Assembly: GCA_903872565.1 (NCBI GenBank)
Contig: CAIQLG010000399.1
Location: forward strand, 1 to 59,226
Direction: 5' to 3'
Length of the DNA stretch: 59,226 nt
Source: an uncultured Lentisphaerota bacterium
GTDB lineage: Bacteria > Verrucomicrobiota > Lentisphaeria > Victivallales > GWF2-50-93
Positions within the stretch are counted from its first letter, which is position 1; each line of letters begins with the position of its first letter. Below are positions 1 to 8,374 of the stretch, in pieces. Under the pieces are notes generated by a model. The model saw nothing but the letters and a program-made list of their open reading frames with translations. It made no database searches and was not told where the DNA came from. Both the position numbers and the translations under genes were made by a program.

Positions 1-2
1 TC

Positions 3-89
3 CACTTGAATGACGCGGAGTTCATCTACCCTGGCACGGAGTTGCGAATGGTCTACAAGATGCTCGCACCGGCATCGTCCGGTGACTGA
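3..89 (+). CDS. C-terminal end of a protein, possibly LysM-domain
   Basis: An open frame enters from the window edge and ends at TGA 87-89, leaving 28 codons. The peptide contains FIYPGTELRM, which resembles the end of a LysM peptidoglycan-binding repeat (usual form: an Asn/Ile-Tyr-Pro-Gly start followed by a Leu-x-Ile strand). The match is short, so the family call is tentative. The frame converges on and overlaps the last 37 bases of the broken transporter ORF on the other strand, which suggests that this gene, not the transporter, is the intact one at the junction. Confidence 0.4.
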   Translation, partial: HLNDAEFIYPGTELRMVYKMLAPASSGD

Positions 90-325
90 AAACCATACAA
101 CCTCTTTTTCCACGAATCAAGAAGTCTGAAGTTGGCTTCAATCCCGCCTTTTAAAAAAGCAATTTGGATAAACTTGTACAATAGCAAAACTGTGCCGCTG
201 CCCAGGTACAGAAGTCCGGCCAGTTGAAGAGGCGGGATATCACCAAGAAGCAATTTTGAAAACGGGGCGCTTGCCCCAAAGAGAGCCGCCGCAATTATGG
301 CATAACCCCGTGAATCTATTTTCAT
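53..325 (-). pseudogene. truncated DMT/EamA-family transporter
   Basis: The first ~55 residues look like the start of a drug/metabolite-transporter (EamA) protein. A first membrane helix with the ALFGASAPFSK motif is followed by PPLQLAGLLYLGSG leading into a second helix. Family members have about 280-300 residues and ten helices; this one stops at 90. Its last ~12 codons (QSPDDAGASIL) are antisense to the convergent gene at 3-89, so they are not native transporter sequence. I read it as a deletion remnant. A frameshift is less likely, because no transporter-like helix continues in the other frames before the window edge. Confidence 0.7.
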
Positions 326-381
326 AATGTTTCCAATTTTTCAATTTCAGTCTGTTGCTGAAATTGAAACCATTTAAATAT

Positions 382-1488
382 TCAAAATTTCTTTTGAATA
401 TTTAAACCATAAAGCTGACGGACTATCTTGTCGGACGCATCTCCGTTGCCGTAGGGAAGAGATTTGTTCTCCACAGGGGGATTTTTTGCGAAATTCGCAA
501 TTGCGGACAAGATTCTATCCTTGTCAGCGCCAGTGATGACGTTCCACCCAAGCTCCACTGTCTCCACCCACTCGGTCTCGTCTCGCATTGTCACGCATGG
601 AATCCCGAAGAAAAATGCCTCTTTTTGAACTCCTCCAGAATCTGTGAGAATGAATCTGGCATTTTTTTCAAGTATCAGCATTTCGAAATAACTCAGGGGG
701 GCGACAGTCCTGACCGCCGGTGAAAATTTCAGACCATGAGTTTCAAGGAACTTTTTTGTCCTCGGATGGACAGGAAAGACAATTGCATACTTCTTTGAAG
801 CCTCGTTCACTGCCGCGACAATATTTGCAAGCCGTTCCGGGCAGTCGGTGTTTTCCTGCCGGTGGCATGTCATCAGGATGAATTTTTCTTTTTCCAGGGA
901 AAATTTTCCCATGATGTCGTAATGTTTTTCTGCGATTTTTTCAAATTTCAGTGAACAGTCGTACATCACGTCCCCGACCAGTAATGCGGTGTCTCCCCTG
1001 CCCTCGTTCTTGAGATTTTGAACCGCTGTTTCGGTGGAGCAGAAATTGAAATTGCAGATGTGATCCGCCACCACCCTGTTAATTTCCTCGGGCATTTTTC
1101 TGTTGAAGGATCTCATTCCAGCCTCCACATGGGCACAGAGGATATTGAGCTTTGCCGCAGCAAGCGCACCGGCAAGTGTCGAATTCGTGTCACCATATAT
1201 CAGAACACAGTCAGGTTTCTCGTCGATGAGGACTTTTTCTATTTTTTCGAGCATTTTTCCGGTCTGAGTGCCGTGCGAGCCAGATCCTGACTCGAGATTG
1301 TATTTTTCCCTTGGAATTTTGAGTTCTTTGAAGAAGATCTCAGACATTTCCGGATCATAGTGTTGTCCCGTATGGACTATTATTTCTTCAAGCCCGTGCA
1401 GTTCACCCGCAAGTTCCGCGAATTTCGCGGAAACGACGGCGGCCTTGACGAATTGCGGCCTCGCACCTATTATCGTACAGATCTTCAT
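382..1488 (-). CDS. wecB: UDP-N-acetylglucosamine 2-epimerase (non-hydrolysing)
   Basis: WecB interconverts UDP-GlcNAc and UDP-ManNAc in the cytoplasm and supplies ManNAc-type sugars for surface polysaccharide. The 368-residue length fits the family. Motifs visible in order are GARPQFVKAA near the N-terminus, GDTNSTLAGALAA, HVEAGMRSF followed by PEEINR, VHPRTKK, and DSGGVQKEA in the UDP-binding C-terminal lobe. The open frame extends upstream to 1563, but the ATG at 1486-1488 has a GGAG Shine-Dalgarno six bases away and begins directly with the conserved MKICTIIGARP strand, so I start there. It lies downstream of the secreted-protein run, and a Wzx flippase lies 8.6 kb away. Joint use of the two in glycan export is possible but not shown. 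Confidence 0.95.
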   Translation of the reverse strand: MKICTIIGARPQFVKAAVVSAKFAELAGELHGLEEIIVHTGQHYDPEMSEIFFKELKIPREKYNLESGSGSHGTQTGKMLEKIEKVLIDEKPDCVLIYGDTNSTLAGALAAAKLNILCAHVEAGMRSFNRKMPEEINRVVADHICNFNFCSTETAVQNLKNEGRGDTALLVGDVMYDCSLKFEKIAEKHYDIMGKFSLEKEKFILMTCHRQENTDCPERLANIVAAVNEASKKYAIVFPVHPRTKKFLETHGLKFSPAVRTVAPLSYFEMLILEKNARFILTDSGGVQKEAFFFGIPCVTMRDETEWVETVELGWNVITGADKDRILSAIANFAKNPPVENKSLPYGNGDASDKIVRQLYGLNIQKKF

Positions 1489-1576
1489 ATGATACTCCAG
1501 TATAGGCAACAATATTATGAATCCGTCCCATTTGCAACATGAAAAATATTTATCGAAAAACAAAAACCAGAAAATA

Positions 1577-2452
1577 TTACTTTTTCTGCGTCTCCCCTGT
1601 ATTCTTCATCACAGCATCGAGTATTTGTGACTTTGTTTTTTCATCAATCTTATGCTTGCTGAGACTTTTCTTCAACTCCGCAACATTGTAGGGAGGATTG
1701 GAATATGCCTTGATAATGTAGCTTTCTGCATCGTTCGGGAACCTCCTCAACCAAGAACGCAAACTATATTGCTCACAGTATCTTTCAGCTTTCTGCCGAT
1801 TAAGTTTTATCGCAGCCTCATACTCCGCCCGCAGGGTAGCATCCTCAATTTCTTCAGGAGCTATACCACTTGGAAACCCCGTAGCGGCTGGTGGTCTAAT
1901 ATTGCCGGCAGGTCTATCGTCAGGGTTCCATTTCGGATCAATAGCATCCAGCAATCGCCTCCAGGCATGAAGCCGCACTTCGACATCTTTCCTTCTACGT
2001 TCCGCAAAATTTTCATCTTTCGGCACATTGGGTCCCAACGTTGGTGTCATCACATGACCTGTCAGCTTAAGTTCCAAATCAAGCGGGATAGCATCGGAAC
2101 TCTCAAGGGCGGAGAGAGCATATTTTCTGGCGAGTTCATATTGTTGCCGATCTCCCTTGAATCTTCCCGAGCCAAGCGGTCCACAAATAGCCAACATCAA
2201 GCGTGCATAGTACTCCTTGTTCCGTTGACTCCATTTATTCTGGATCTCATCGGCAAAATGCTCGTACTTATCAAGATCATTTGTCGGCCCATCGGTGAAA
2301 GATGCCTCCATAGACTTCACGCGAGCCAATTCTTGACTGTACTCCTGTGCCTCATTTACTACGGAATTAGTATCTTCACCAATCGCCATCCCCTGTCCCA
2401 ATAAGAGACACGCAAGCATCACAACAATCGCTACAGTTTTTTTGCTTATCAT
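1577..2452 (-). CDS. secreted protein of unknown function
   Basis: The product has 291 residues. A clear signal peptide (MISKKTVAIVVMLACLLLG, cleavage near residue 25) points to export. The mature part is charged and mostly helical, with no motif I recognise; aromatic and Leu spacing such as YARLMLAICGPLG and YELARKYALSALE is reminiscent of TPR helices. The ATG at 2450-2452 is preceded by AGGTG. It is the last secreted gene in a same-strand run beginning with the TPR gene at 8271, but 88 bases separate it from the previous gene, so it may have its own promoter. Confidence 0.75.
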   Translation of the reverse strand: MISKKTVAIVVMLACLLLGQGMAIGEDTNSVVNEAQEYSQELARVKSMEASFTDGPTNDLDKYEHFADEIQNKWSQRNKEYYARLMLAICGPLGSGRFKGDRQQYELARKYALSALESSDAIPLDLELKLTGHVMTPTLGPNVPKDENFAERRRKDVEVRLHAWRRLLDAIDPKWNPDDRPAGNIRPPAATGFPSGIAPEEIEDATLRAEYEAAIKLNRQKAERYCEQYSLRSWLRRFPNDAESYIIKAYSNPPYNVAELKKSLSKHKIDEKTKSQILDAVMKNTGETQKK

Positions 2453-2540
2453 TTTTGCACCTATCCTTTTTATATATGTTTCATCGCTTAATGGCTACAT
2501 CGGATAAGTGATTGATATCTCCACTAAGTCCTAACATTAC

Positions 2541-3623
2541 TTAGTTTTGAATGTCTATGCCTAAATTGATTTTTGAATTTTTCTTTGCGTTTATAGGATT
2601 CTCTAAAAACTTTTGTGAATCATTCTTTCCCCAATCCTTCCATTCCTTGACAATATCTTTCTTCTTCAAACAGAAATCTTTAAAAGATAGGATGACACCT
2701 CCCTTTGCGTGGGTTAGTGCCACCAATGCATAGTATGCATCATATTGAGTTTGCTCACTTTCTGCGTCAATAGCACTTAAAAGTACAGGAATACTTGATA
2801 TGTCGGCATTGTTCCTCAACATGTAAATCCCTGCCTCTTGAAGTTTTGCATCTTGGGATGTCGCAAGGGAGTTGCAGGCTTTTGTAGAAAAAAGACTTGG
2901 CTGCATCATTATATTTGACTGCATTTTCATAGTATCAAGAAGTTTGTATAGCATTTCTCCGGAAATCCCGCTGTTTTCAAACTTTGAACAAAGCATGTCT
3001 TCGAAAGAAGCTATTGCACTGGGATCTTTCTGTTGCAGTAATAGTTGTAATGCAAGTCCTTTTACTCTTTGATCCTGATGTTTAGTCAACTTGGCAAGTA
3101 AAGCAGGAGGCGGCAAGATGGCAAACCTATCACAGCACGCCAAGCCAGCAATTACCACTTCAACATCTTTGTCTTCCAGACATTGGGTCAGTTCAAAAAG
3201 CATCGCGTCTTTTGGAGAAAGCTTTGAATTTAGTTGGAAATACTTAGGCAATGTCAAGAATGAGAAGTTTGTCTCCAGGGGCATTAAAACACTATTCACA
3301 TACCTCAAAAAGACAAAGTAATATTTCCCGGGAGTGGGGTTTCCAGAATCAAATATCAATGAGTCGACCACTGCATTGATTGCGTTGAACGAGACTTCAA
3401 TGGTGTCCTTCTCCTCCCCTTTCAATGTCGCAACAACATCGCAGCGTATTTTAATAACTCCCTCTTTCTTGTCCATATCCTCCTTTATTGTTGCCTCCCA
3501 TGATTTCATCTTGACAATAAATATGCAGTCTGCTTTTTCATGTTCAGCCCAGTCAAATGCACCACCAAAGCGGGCATTTGCAGAAAAACACATCGAAAAT
3601 AACAACAAGATAAATACCTTCAT
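2541..3623 (-). CDS. secreted protein with HEAT-like helical repeats
   Basis: The product has 360 residues from the ATG at 3621-3623, chosen because AGAGGA stands upstream and a signal peptide (MKVFILLLFSMCFSANA) begins there. The first ~130 mature residues look like a beta-rich domain (ADCIFIVKMKSWEATI... KGEEKDTIEVSF). The rest consists of paired helices with repeat-like patterns such as VVIAGLACCDRFAIL, RVKGLALQLLLQQ, LQEAGIYMLRNN and QYDAYYALVAL, as in HEAT/PBS-lyase scaffolds. Such repeats usually bind other proteins. No catalytic motif is visible. Its stop lies 88 bases upstream of the next minus-strand gene, and its start sits close behind the orphan domain at 3647-4090. Confidence 0.75.
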   Translation of the reverse strand: MKVFILLLFSMCFSANARFGGAFDWAEHEKADCIFIVKMKSWEATIKEDMDKKEGVIKIRCDVVATLKGEEKDTIEVSFNAINAVVDSLIFDSGNPTPGKYYFVFLRYVNSVLMPLETNFSFLTLPKYFQLNSKLSPKDAMLFELTQCLEDKDVEVVIAGLACCDRFAILPPPALLAKLTKHQDQRVKGLALQLLLQQKDPSAIASFEDMLCSKFENSGISGEMLYKLLDTMKMQSNIMMQPSLFSTKACNSLATSQDAKLQEAGIYMLRNNADISSIPVLLSAIDAESEQTQYDAYYALVALTHAKGGVILSFKDFCLKKKDIVKEWKDWGKNDSQKFLENPINAKKNSKINLGIDIQN

Positions 3624-3646
3624 GTTTATATCCTCTCTATGGTTAG

Positions 3647-4090
3647 TCATTCATGCCTGCCATAACCACGGTATCTCTGCCATGTAATGTTTTTAATAAT
3701 TATTCCTACACCTGAGATCGTAGATCCGTCACGAGCGCAACCTGCCCAATGATCAACTTTGGTTCCTGCCGCAGGATCTTTTGGCGATACAGCTGTTGGG
3801 GTATACCATGACGGGAAATATGGGTTGAATGCAATTGTATCAGTGAATGAACCTGAAGCAGTAGTCGTAAATCCATTTGGTCCCGTACGTGGCCAATCTG
3901 AGCCGGAATAGTCTCTGACAATAGAGCCTGTGAAATCTTCATTAACAGGGAGACTTGGGATAGCTTGGTTTGTTACGGTGGCAACCTGATATGTAATTAT
4001 TGTTTGATAACCATGCGCTAAAGCAGTATCTACTGGTGCACCGACGGAGTGAAGGGACACAGGTGCCCACACTGTAATATTAAATTTCAA
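3647..4090 (-). CDS. orphan beta-rich C-terminal domain, possible gene remnant
   Basis: The ORF has 147 residues from a TTG codon. It has no signal peptide and no convincing ribosome site, and the frame upstream closes at a stop about 17 bases before the TTG. It opens in mid-strand (FNITVWAPVSLHS) and is rich in Gly, Ser, Thr and aromatic residues, like the end of a longer secreted beta protein. Its overall style resembles the C-terminal third of the 394-residue protein two genes upstream. I therefore think it is the surviving end of a second copy whose front was replaced by the gene at 4118-5062. It could instead be translated by re-initiation. Confidence 0.45.
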   Translation of the reverse strand: MKFNITVWAPVSLHSVGAPVDTALAHGYQTIITYQVATVTNQAIPSLPVNEDFTGSIVRDYSGSDWPRTGPNGFTTTASGSFTDTIAFNPYFPSWYTPTAVSPKDPAAGTKVDHWAGCARDGSTISGVGIIIKNITWQRYRGYGRHE

Positions 4091-4117
4091 TGTGACGGAA
4101 CCATTGCGTATCTATCC

Positions 4118-5062
4118 TCAAAGCTTTTGAAGGTAAATAATAAGCGGTAATTTATTGGAATGCAAGTTCTGCATTGATTGGGGAATGGTGGACTTATCTT
4201 CTGGGGAAACGGTAATAAAATACTTTGCCTTAAGTTCAAACCTAGGTTGATGGTTTTTTTTGAAAATAAATTCGAAAATCTCTTCTGGCGCATATTTATA
4301 TTGGATTTCTTTTCCGGCTCCGATGATGATTTTTTTTGAATCTTTATCACCTTCATTTTTAAGTGGAGAAGAATGATATTCTTTCTGTTCATTGGTAGGG
4401 GAATTTTCTTCAAGAGTGAATTTAAACATATCTTGCGCTTTCTTCTCATACCAAGTAAAATCCTGAGAGGGATTATTTTGTAACGAAACTAAAACAAATG
4501 GCTTATTATCATCTTCTTGCCAGATGATCTTGAGAGTCAGCGGAATGTTACTTTGTGATGTATTTTCGCCTTTCTCTGGAAGAAACGGTTTTACAGAAAG
4601 CTGGAATTCCAATTTATTTGTTTGAGTGTCTTGTTCTCCGGTCGAAGTCGTTGCATAAATTATATATTTACTGCCCAATATTAAATTATAATTCAAATAT
4701 TCCTGGAGTTTATTAACATCAACTGGCATACAGGCAGTTCCTTGCTTGTCACAAAAAATCAGAAAATGAGAGGAACGAATTTCATTTTGTGTTTTTTTAC
4801 ACATCGCTGAAGTATCATAAATGTTTTTATCATGCAAAAGATGGTAAGTAAATTCTGAGAAAGTAGAAAAGGCATCCCAAGCGTCACTTGGGCCTGTGAT
4901 TTTCAATTGGAACAAATCTCCTTCAGGTGAAATTTCTAATTTATATTGAAATTTTTGTTTTTCAGTTTGTTGATTTTGCGTGGAATCATTCGTATTTTCG
5001 GCAAAAGTTGAATTGATAAGCAAAACACTTACAAGGCTTACAAAACAGATTGTTTTTTTCAT
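4118..5062 (-). CDS. secreted protein of unknown function
   Basis: The product has 314 residues. The signal peptide MKKTICFVSLVSVLLINSTFA predicts export, and AAAGGA precedes the ATG. The mature protein seems to hold two related beta-rich halves: about residues 40-160 (KLEISPEGDLFQLKITG ... SKYIIYATTSTG) and 165-300 (PLTLKIIWQEDDNKPFVLVSL ... AKYFITVSPED). Each half ends in an aromatic 'Y-I-I/F-I' strand, which would suit a duplicated beta-sandwich. No enzyme motif is visible. It starts 28 bases after the stop of the Ig-like protein upstream, so co-transcription is likely. Confidence 0.75.
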   Translation of the reverse strand: MKKTICFVSLVSVLLINSTFAENTNDSTQNQQTEKQKFQYKLEISPEGDLFQLKITGPSDAWDAFSTFSEFTYHLLHDKNIYDTSAMCKKTQNEIRSSHFLIFCDKQGTACMPVDVNKLQEYLNYNLILGSKYIIYATTSTGEQDTQTNKLEFQLSVKPFLPEKGENTSQSNIPLTLKIIWQEDDNKPFVLVSLQNNPSQDFTWYEKKAQDMFKFTLEENSPTNEQKEYHSSPLKNEGDKDSKKIIIGAGKEIQYKYAPEEIFEFIFKKNHQPRFELKAKYFITVSPEDKSTIPQSMQNLHSNKLPLIIYLQKL

Positions 5063-5089
5063 GATGTCAAATCCTTTAATTTATGTTTA

Positions 5090-6274
5090 TTACCTTTTCC
5101 CATCCCATGTTGGATAGACCGTTGTAATTGTGTTACTGCTTTTAGTAGAACTGTCAACAGGAGTTTTCCAATGATAAGGACTACCATCTCTTTCTGAGTA
5201 AGCTTTCCAATTCCAAGTAAAAAAAGATATTGGAACATCAATCGAACCTGTTCCACCAGGATTATACATTAAATATGTTTTATAATTATCATCGACTTCA
5301 AGCTTTTTATACAAGTTTATATTGGGATAATCCTGCCCAGGGGAATCTACTCCAACTGGATATGGATAAGCGACATCAAGTTTATTGGAAACAGAGGTGA
5401 TTTCTACGGAATCATCATTCTTGGTATGTATTCGACTTGAACTTTGAATTATTTGAACATATTTAAATGAACCCGGGATTTCTGTTTTATTGGGGTAAGA
5501 TTCGGCATTAAATACTATTCCTTGTGTTACAGGAGAAGATTTAAACAGATACATGCCTAAAATGCCCCCTACAATAACTTGTTCTGTAGATTGCATTATG
5601 GGGTTCATCGGATTTGCTGGTTTTTTTACATTAAAAGGAACACTGCTTACGGAAATGTTATTTTCACCGTCAATAGTCACAGTCACATTTATGTTAAAGT
5701 CCGATAATCCATCAATCCAGTAAAAAGAAATATTTTGATTCGCAAGGTCTGTGTCTGGAAGCGTTGTTAAAGTAGGTCCGGAATCAGCGGGAGTCCAATT
5801 TTTGATCTTTGTGCCTGGGATGTTCCAATTATATGTAGAAGCCATACCAGAAGGAGTAACCTCTATGATAAAATCATTTTCCTGTCCGATGTAGACATCT
5901 ATAGGTGAGGGACTTCCCGTTTTTGGCATTGTCACATCGAGGCCATTTCTTTTAATTTTTAAATCAACCACAACCAGCGTCATTGAATCCGTCAGATTGC
6001 CATTGTCAGTAGCTATAACTGTGTATGTTCCAGGATTCACCGGGTTTGTCCCGTCTGCACCTATAGCTCCAAATATAAGATCCCTGCCATTTGGCAAAGC
6101 AGGTATATTGCCATCACCAGTATCATTTTTTGTTACTGCCCATTTTATCGGAATTTCCCCGCCTTTCGCGGAGAAAGTCACATTATGTCCCCAGGGCAAA
6201 ACAACTTCTGAATATTTATTGCCTGCATGGACGCAGAAGACATCGGCTGTTATGGACCAGTGGACTTTTTGCAC
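5090..6274 (-). CDS. Ig-like beta-sandwich protein of unknown function
   Basis: The product has 394 residues from a GTG at 6272-6274 with AAGGAG four bases upstream. The start overlaps the end of the TPR gene by 25 bases, which suggests translational coupling. Residues ~15-100 resemble a bacterial Ig-like or cadherin-type domain (NVTFSAKGGEIPIKWAV ... PGTYTVIATDNGNLTDSMTLVVVD). A second similar unit follows at ~105-215. The C-terminal ~160 residues are a separate aromatic beta-rich region ending TVYPTWDGKR. There is no obvious signal peptide after the GTG, which is odd for such a protein. Either export uses another route or the native N-terminus has been lost. Confidence 0.65.
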   Translation of the reverse strand: MQKVHWSITADVFCVHAGNKYSEVVLPWGHNVTFSAKGGEIPIKWAVTKNDTGDGNIPALPNGRDLIFGAIGADGTNPVNPGTYTVIATDNGNLTDSMTLVVVDLKIKRNGLDVTMPKTGSPSPIDVYIGQENDFIIEVTPSGMASTYNWNIPGTKIKNWTPADSGPTLTTLPDTDLANQNISFYWIDGLSDFNINVTVTIDGENNISVSSVPFNVKKPANPMNPIMQSTEQVIVGGILGMYLFKSSPVTQGIVFNAESYPNKTEIPGSFKYVQIIQSSSRIHTKNDDSVEITSVSNKLDVAYPYPVGVDSPGQDYPNINLYKKLEVDDNYKTYLMYNPGGTGSIDVPISFFTWNWKAYSERDGSPYHWKTPVDSSTKSSNTITTVYPTWDGKR

Positions 6275-8271
6275 TTCTCCTTGTCTGCCATTCCAAGATT
6301 TATATATATCAACATCTGTCTGAATTGGGACTCTTTGGCAAATTCGCCATCAGGACGCTGTTCGAGATATTTTTCATAACAGGCCAGCCCCTTTTCATAT
6401 CTTCCATCCCACCCGACAGTCAAGTAAAGGTGCCCCATATAGAAATGGGCCATGCTTTCTATGCTTGTATTTTTAGCGAGCCTGATAGCGTTCCGATAAT
6501 ATCCAATTATAGTCTCCTTTGTTTCTCTTGGCTTTTTGCTATGGTCATACGGCATCATGTCGAGAGCCTTGCCCATGCCTATGTACGCCAGTGCCTTTTC
6601 GGCGTCCGAGCTCTTCGGATCGTTAATAATGTTCTGATACAGATCCCTGGCTTCCGAAAACCTTTCACAGATGTAGGTGAGTTCCGCCAGGGCGACACGG
6701 AGTCTGTTTTTGCCTTTTAGGCACTTCTTGTCCTCAATCGGGAATATCATGCGTTTGATATTGCAGGCGGAAATCAAGCGCCAATAGACATTGGGCCAGT
6801 TAAGCCCCACGAGCTTCGCCACATTGGAATCTATTACCTTCACCTGCTCGAAACATTCCCTCGCCTCGTCATATTTCCCATCCATGAACAGAAAGAATCC
6901 GACCATGAAGAGGCAGGTTTTCTCATTCTCGGAAACATACCATTCCGGAGCAGTTTCCTGATTTATAATCTCTTTTATGTCAGGCTTTCTGTACTCTATC
7001 TGTCTCCACCCATTGAGAGATGAAAGCACCCCTTTGGGAGCGGCGATTGTACGGACTTTTTCAGGCAGTGCGTACAGGTCAACTAGATTTTTCTGATCGC
7101 GCACATTCCTGAACCATTCAAGGGCTTTATTATAGTATGTGGCGGATTGCTTTTCATCCCATTTGTATTCAAGAAAGTGGCTGCCCAGCTCCATCCATGC
7201 TTCTCCCCTATACAAACCGTAGGGCTTTTCCGATATGAATTTTTCAAGTTCCTTTACTCCCGACGGCAGGGACTTGTTGCCGAATTCCCCAGCCTTCTCA
7301 TTTTCAAGAAGCATTCTGTAGCAATAGAGCCTCCCCGCCTCCCTGTAGACACTTTCAGTGTATTTGTCTTTCAACTCGGACGAAAGAGGATAGGCATGGG
7401 ACCAGTCCTTTTTCTCATAAAATGAACGCATTTTGACATAGGTCGCATAGGCATTGCCATAGTCGGCCTCAAGAAGATCGAAGTCAAGTAGAAAAAGGAG
7501 TGTTTCTATTCGTTTCTTAAGTCTGTTCCATTTGTCTGTTCCAATAATTGTTTCCGATTCCCCAGAAGCTGAAATCGCCTTGGGTTTGAACCATTTGTTC
7601 CCGTATTCCAAGGCGTTGTCAAGATAGGTCTTGGAACGTTTGAACTCTTTCAACTCGCGCAGAAGTTCACCCCACTGGCAAAGAGTCTCGGCCTGATCTA
7701 TACCCTCCGTGCGGGATTCCGCATAGGTGAGCATTTTAAGCGCCTCTTTCAGATTTTCGCTGTTTTCCTTGTCAATCGCCTTGTAATATGCCAATTCCAA
7801 GAAGGGAAGAAGTCTGGGATTGCCGGCACCGGATCTCTCCTTGCCATATTGCCAGTCTCCGACAATGGAATATTCTCCGAAGCGGGACAATTGTTTCGCA
7901 ATGTCCTTGAAGGGATTGTTGGATGTTTTCCGGGTATCAGCGCCAATGGCTTTGAACGGGGCATCTGTAATAAGTTCATATCCGCAGGCGTTGCGGGATA
8001 TGCGCGCAAGGATTACGAGAGCCTCACACCCAGTATTGAATTTGGTATCTTGCAGCTTTTTGTTTGCAAACTTCGCAAGAGACGAAAGCTGTTTGATGCC
8101 TTGTTCCCTGGTTTTTTCATTTTGAAGTAGTTTTTCATCCTGAAGCAGTTTTTCGGCATCCACAGGAGTGTTTTCGAGATTGGAAATATCCTTCTCTTTG
8201 CAAAAGGAATATTGTGAACATACTGCGATGAACACGAAATAAATTGTCAGCCTTTTGACAATCCTGCGCAC
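6250..8271 (-). CDS. secreted TPR-repeat protein
   Basis: The product has 673 residues from a GTG at 8269-8271 with GGGAG about eight bases upstream; an ATG 33 bases earlier is possible. The N-terminus (VRRIVKRLTIYFVFIAVCSQYSFC) is an export signal, perhaps a lipoprotein signal ending at Cys. The rest is helical pairs of TPR type, clearest near the C-terminus: DEARECFEQVKVID, SEARDLYQNIINDPKSSDAEKALAYIGMGKAL, YRNAIRLAKNTSIESMAHFYMGHLYLTVG and KGLACYEKYLEQRPDGEFA. TPR proteins act as protein-binding scaffolds. It heads the secreted-protein run and is divergent from the gene at 8375, with about 100 bases between them for both promoters. Confidence 0.85.
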   Translation of the reverse strand: MRRIVKRLTIYFVFIAVCSQYSFCKEKDISNLENTPVDAEKLLQDEKLLQNEKTREQGIKQLSSLAKFANKKLQDTKFNTGCEALVILARISRNACGYELITDAPFKAIGADTRKTSNNPFKDIAKQLSRFGEYSIVGDWQYGKERSGAGNPRLLPFLELAYYKAIDKENSENLKEALKMLTYAESRTEGIDQAETLCQWGELLRELKEFKRSKTYLDNALEYGNKWFKPKAISASGESETIIGTDKWNRLKKRIETLLFLLDFDLLEADYGNAYATYVKMRSFYEKKDWSHAYPLSSELKDKYTESVYREAGRLYCYRMLLENEKAGEFGNKSLPSGVKELEKFISEKPYGLYRGEAWMELGSHFLEYKWDEKQSATYYNKALEWFRNVRDQKNLVDLYALPEKVRTIAAPKGVLSSLNGWRQIEYRKPDIKEIINQETAPEWYVSENEKTCLFMVGFFLFMDGKYDEARECFEQVKVIDSNVAKLVGLNWPNVYWRLISACNIKRMIFPIEDKKCLKGKNRLRVALAELTYICERFSEARDLYQNIINDPKSSDAEKALAYIGMGKALDMMPYDHSKKPRETKETIIGYYRNAIRLAKNTSIESMAHFYMGHLYLTVGWDGRYEKGLACYEKYLEQRPDGEFAKESQFRQMLIYINLGMADKEKCKKSTGP

Positions 8272-8374
8272 TTGAAACTCTCCCTGATTAATGCTAGGAT
8301 ACAAAATTCACAGGCAACCTAATGATTTTTTTATAGATTTCAAGCGATATTTCATTATATTTTTGAAGAGGCCA

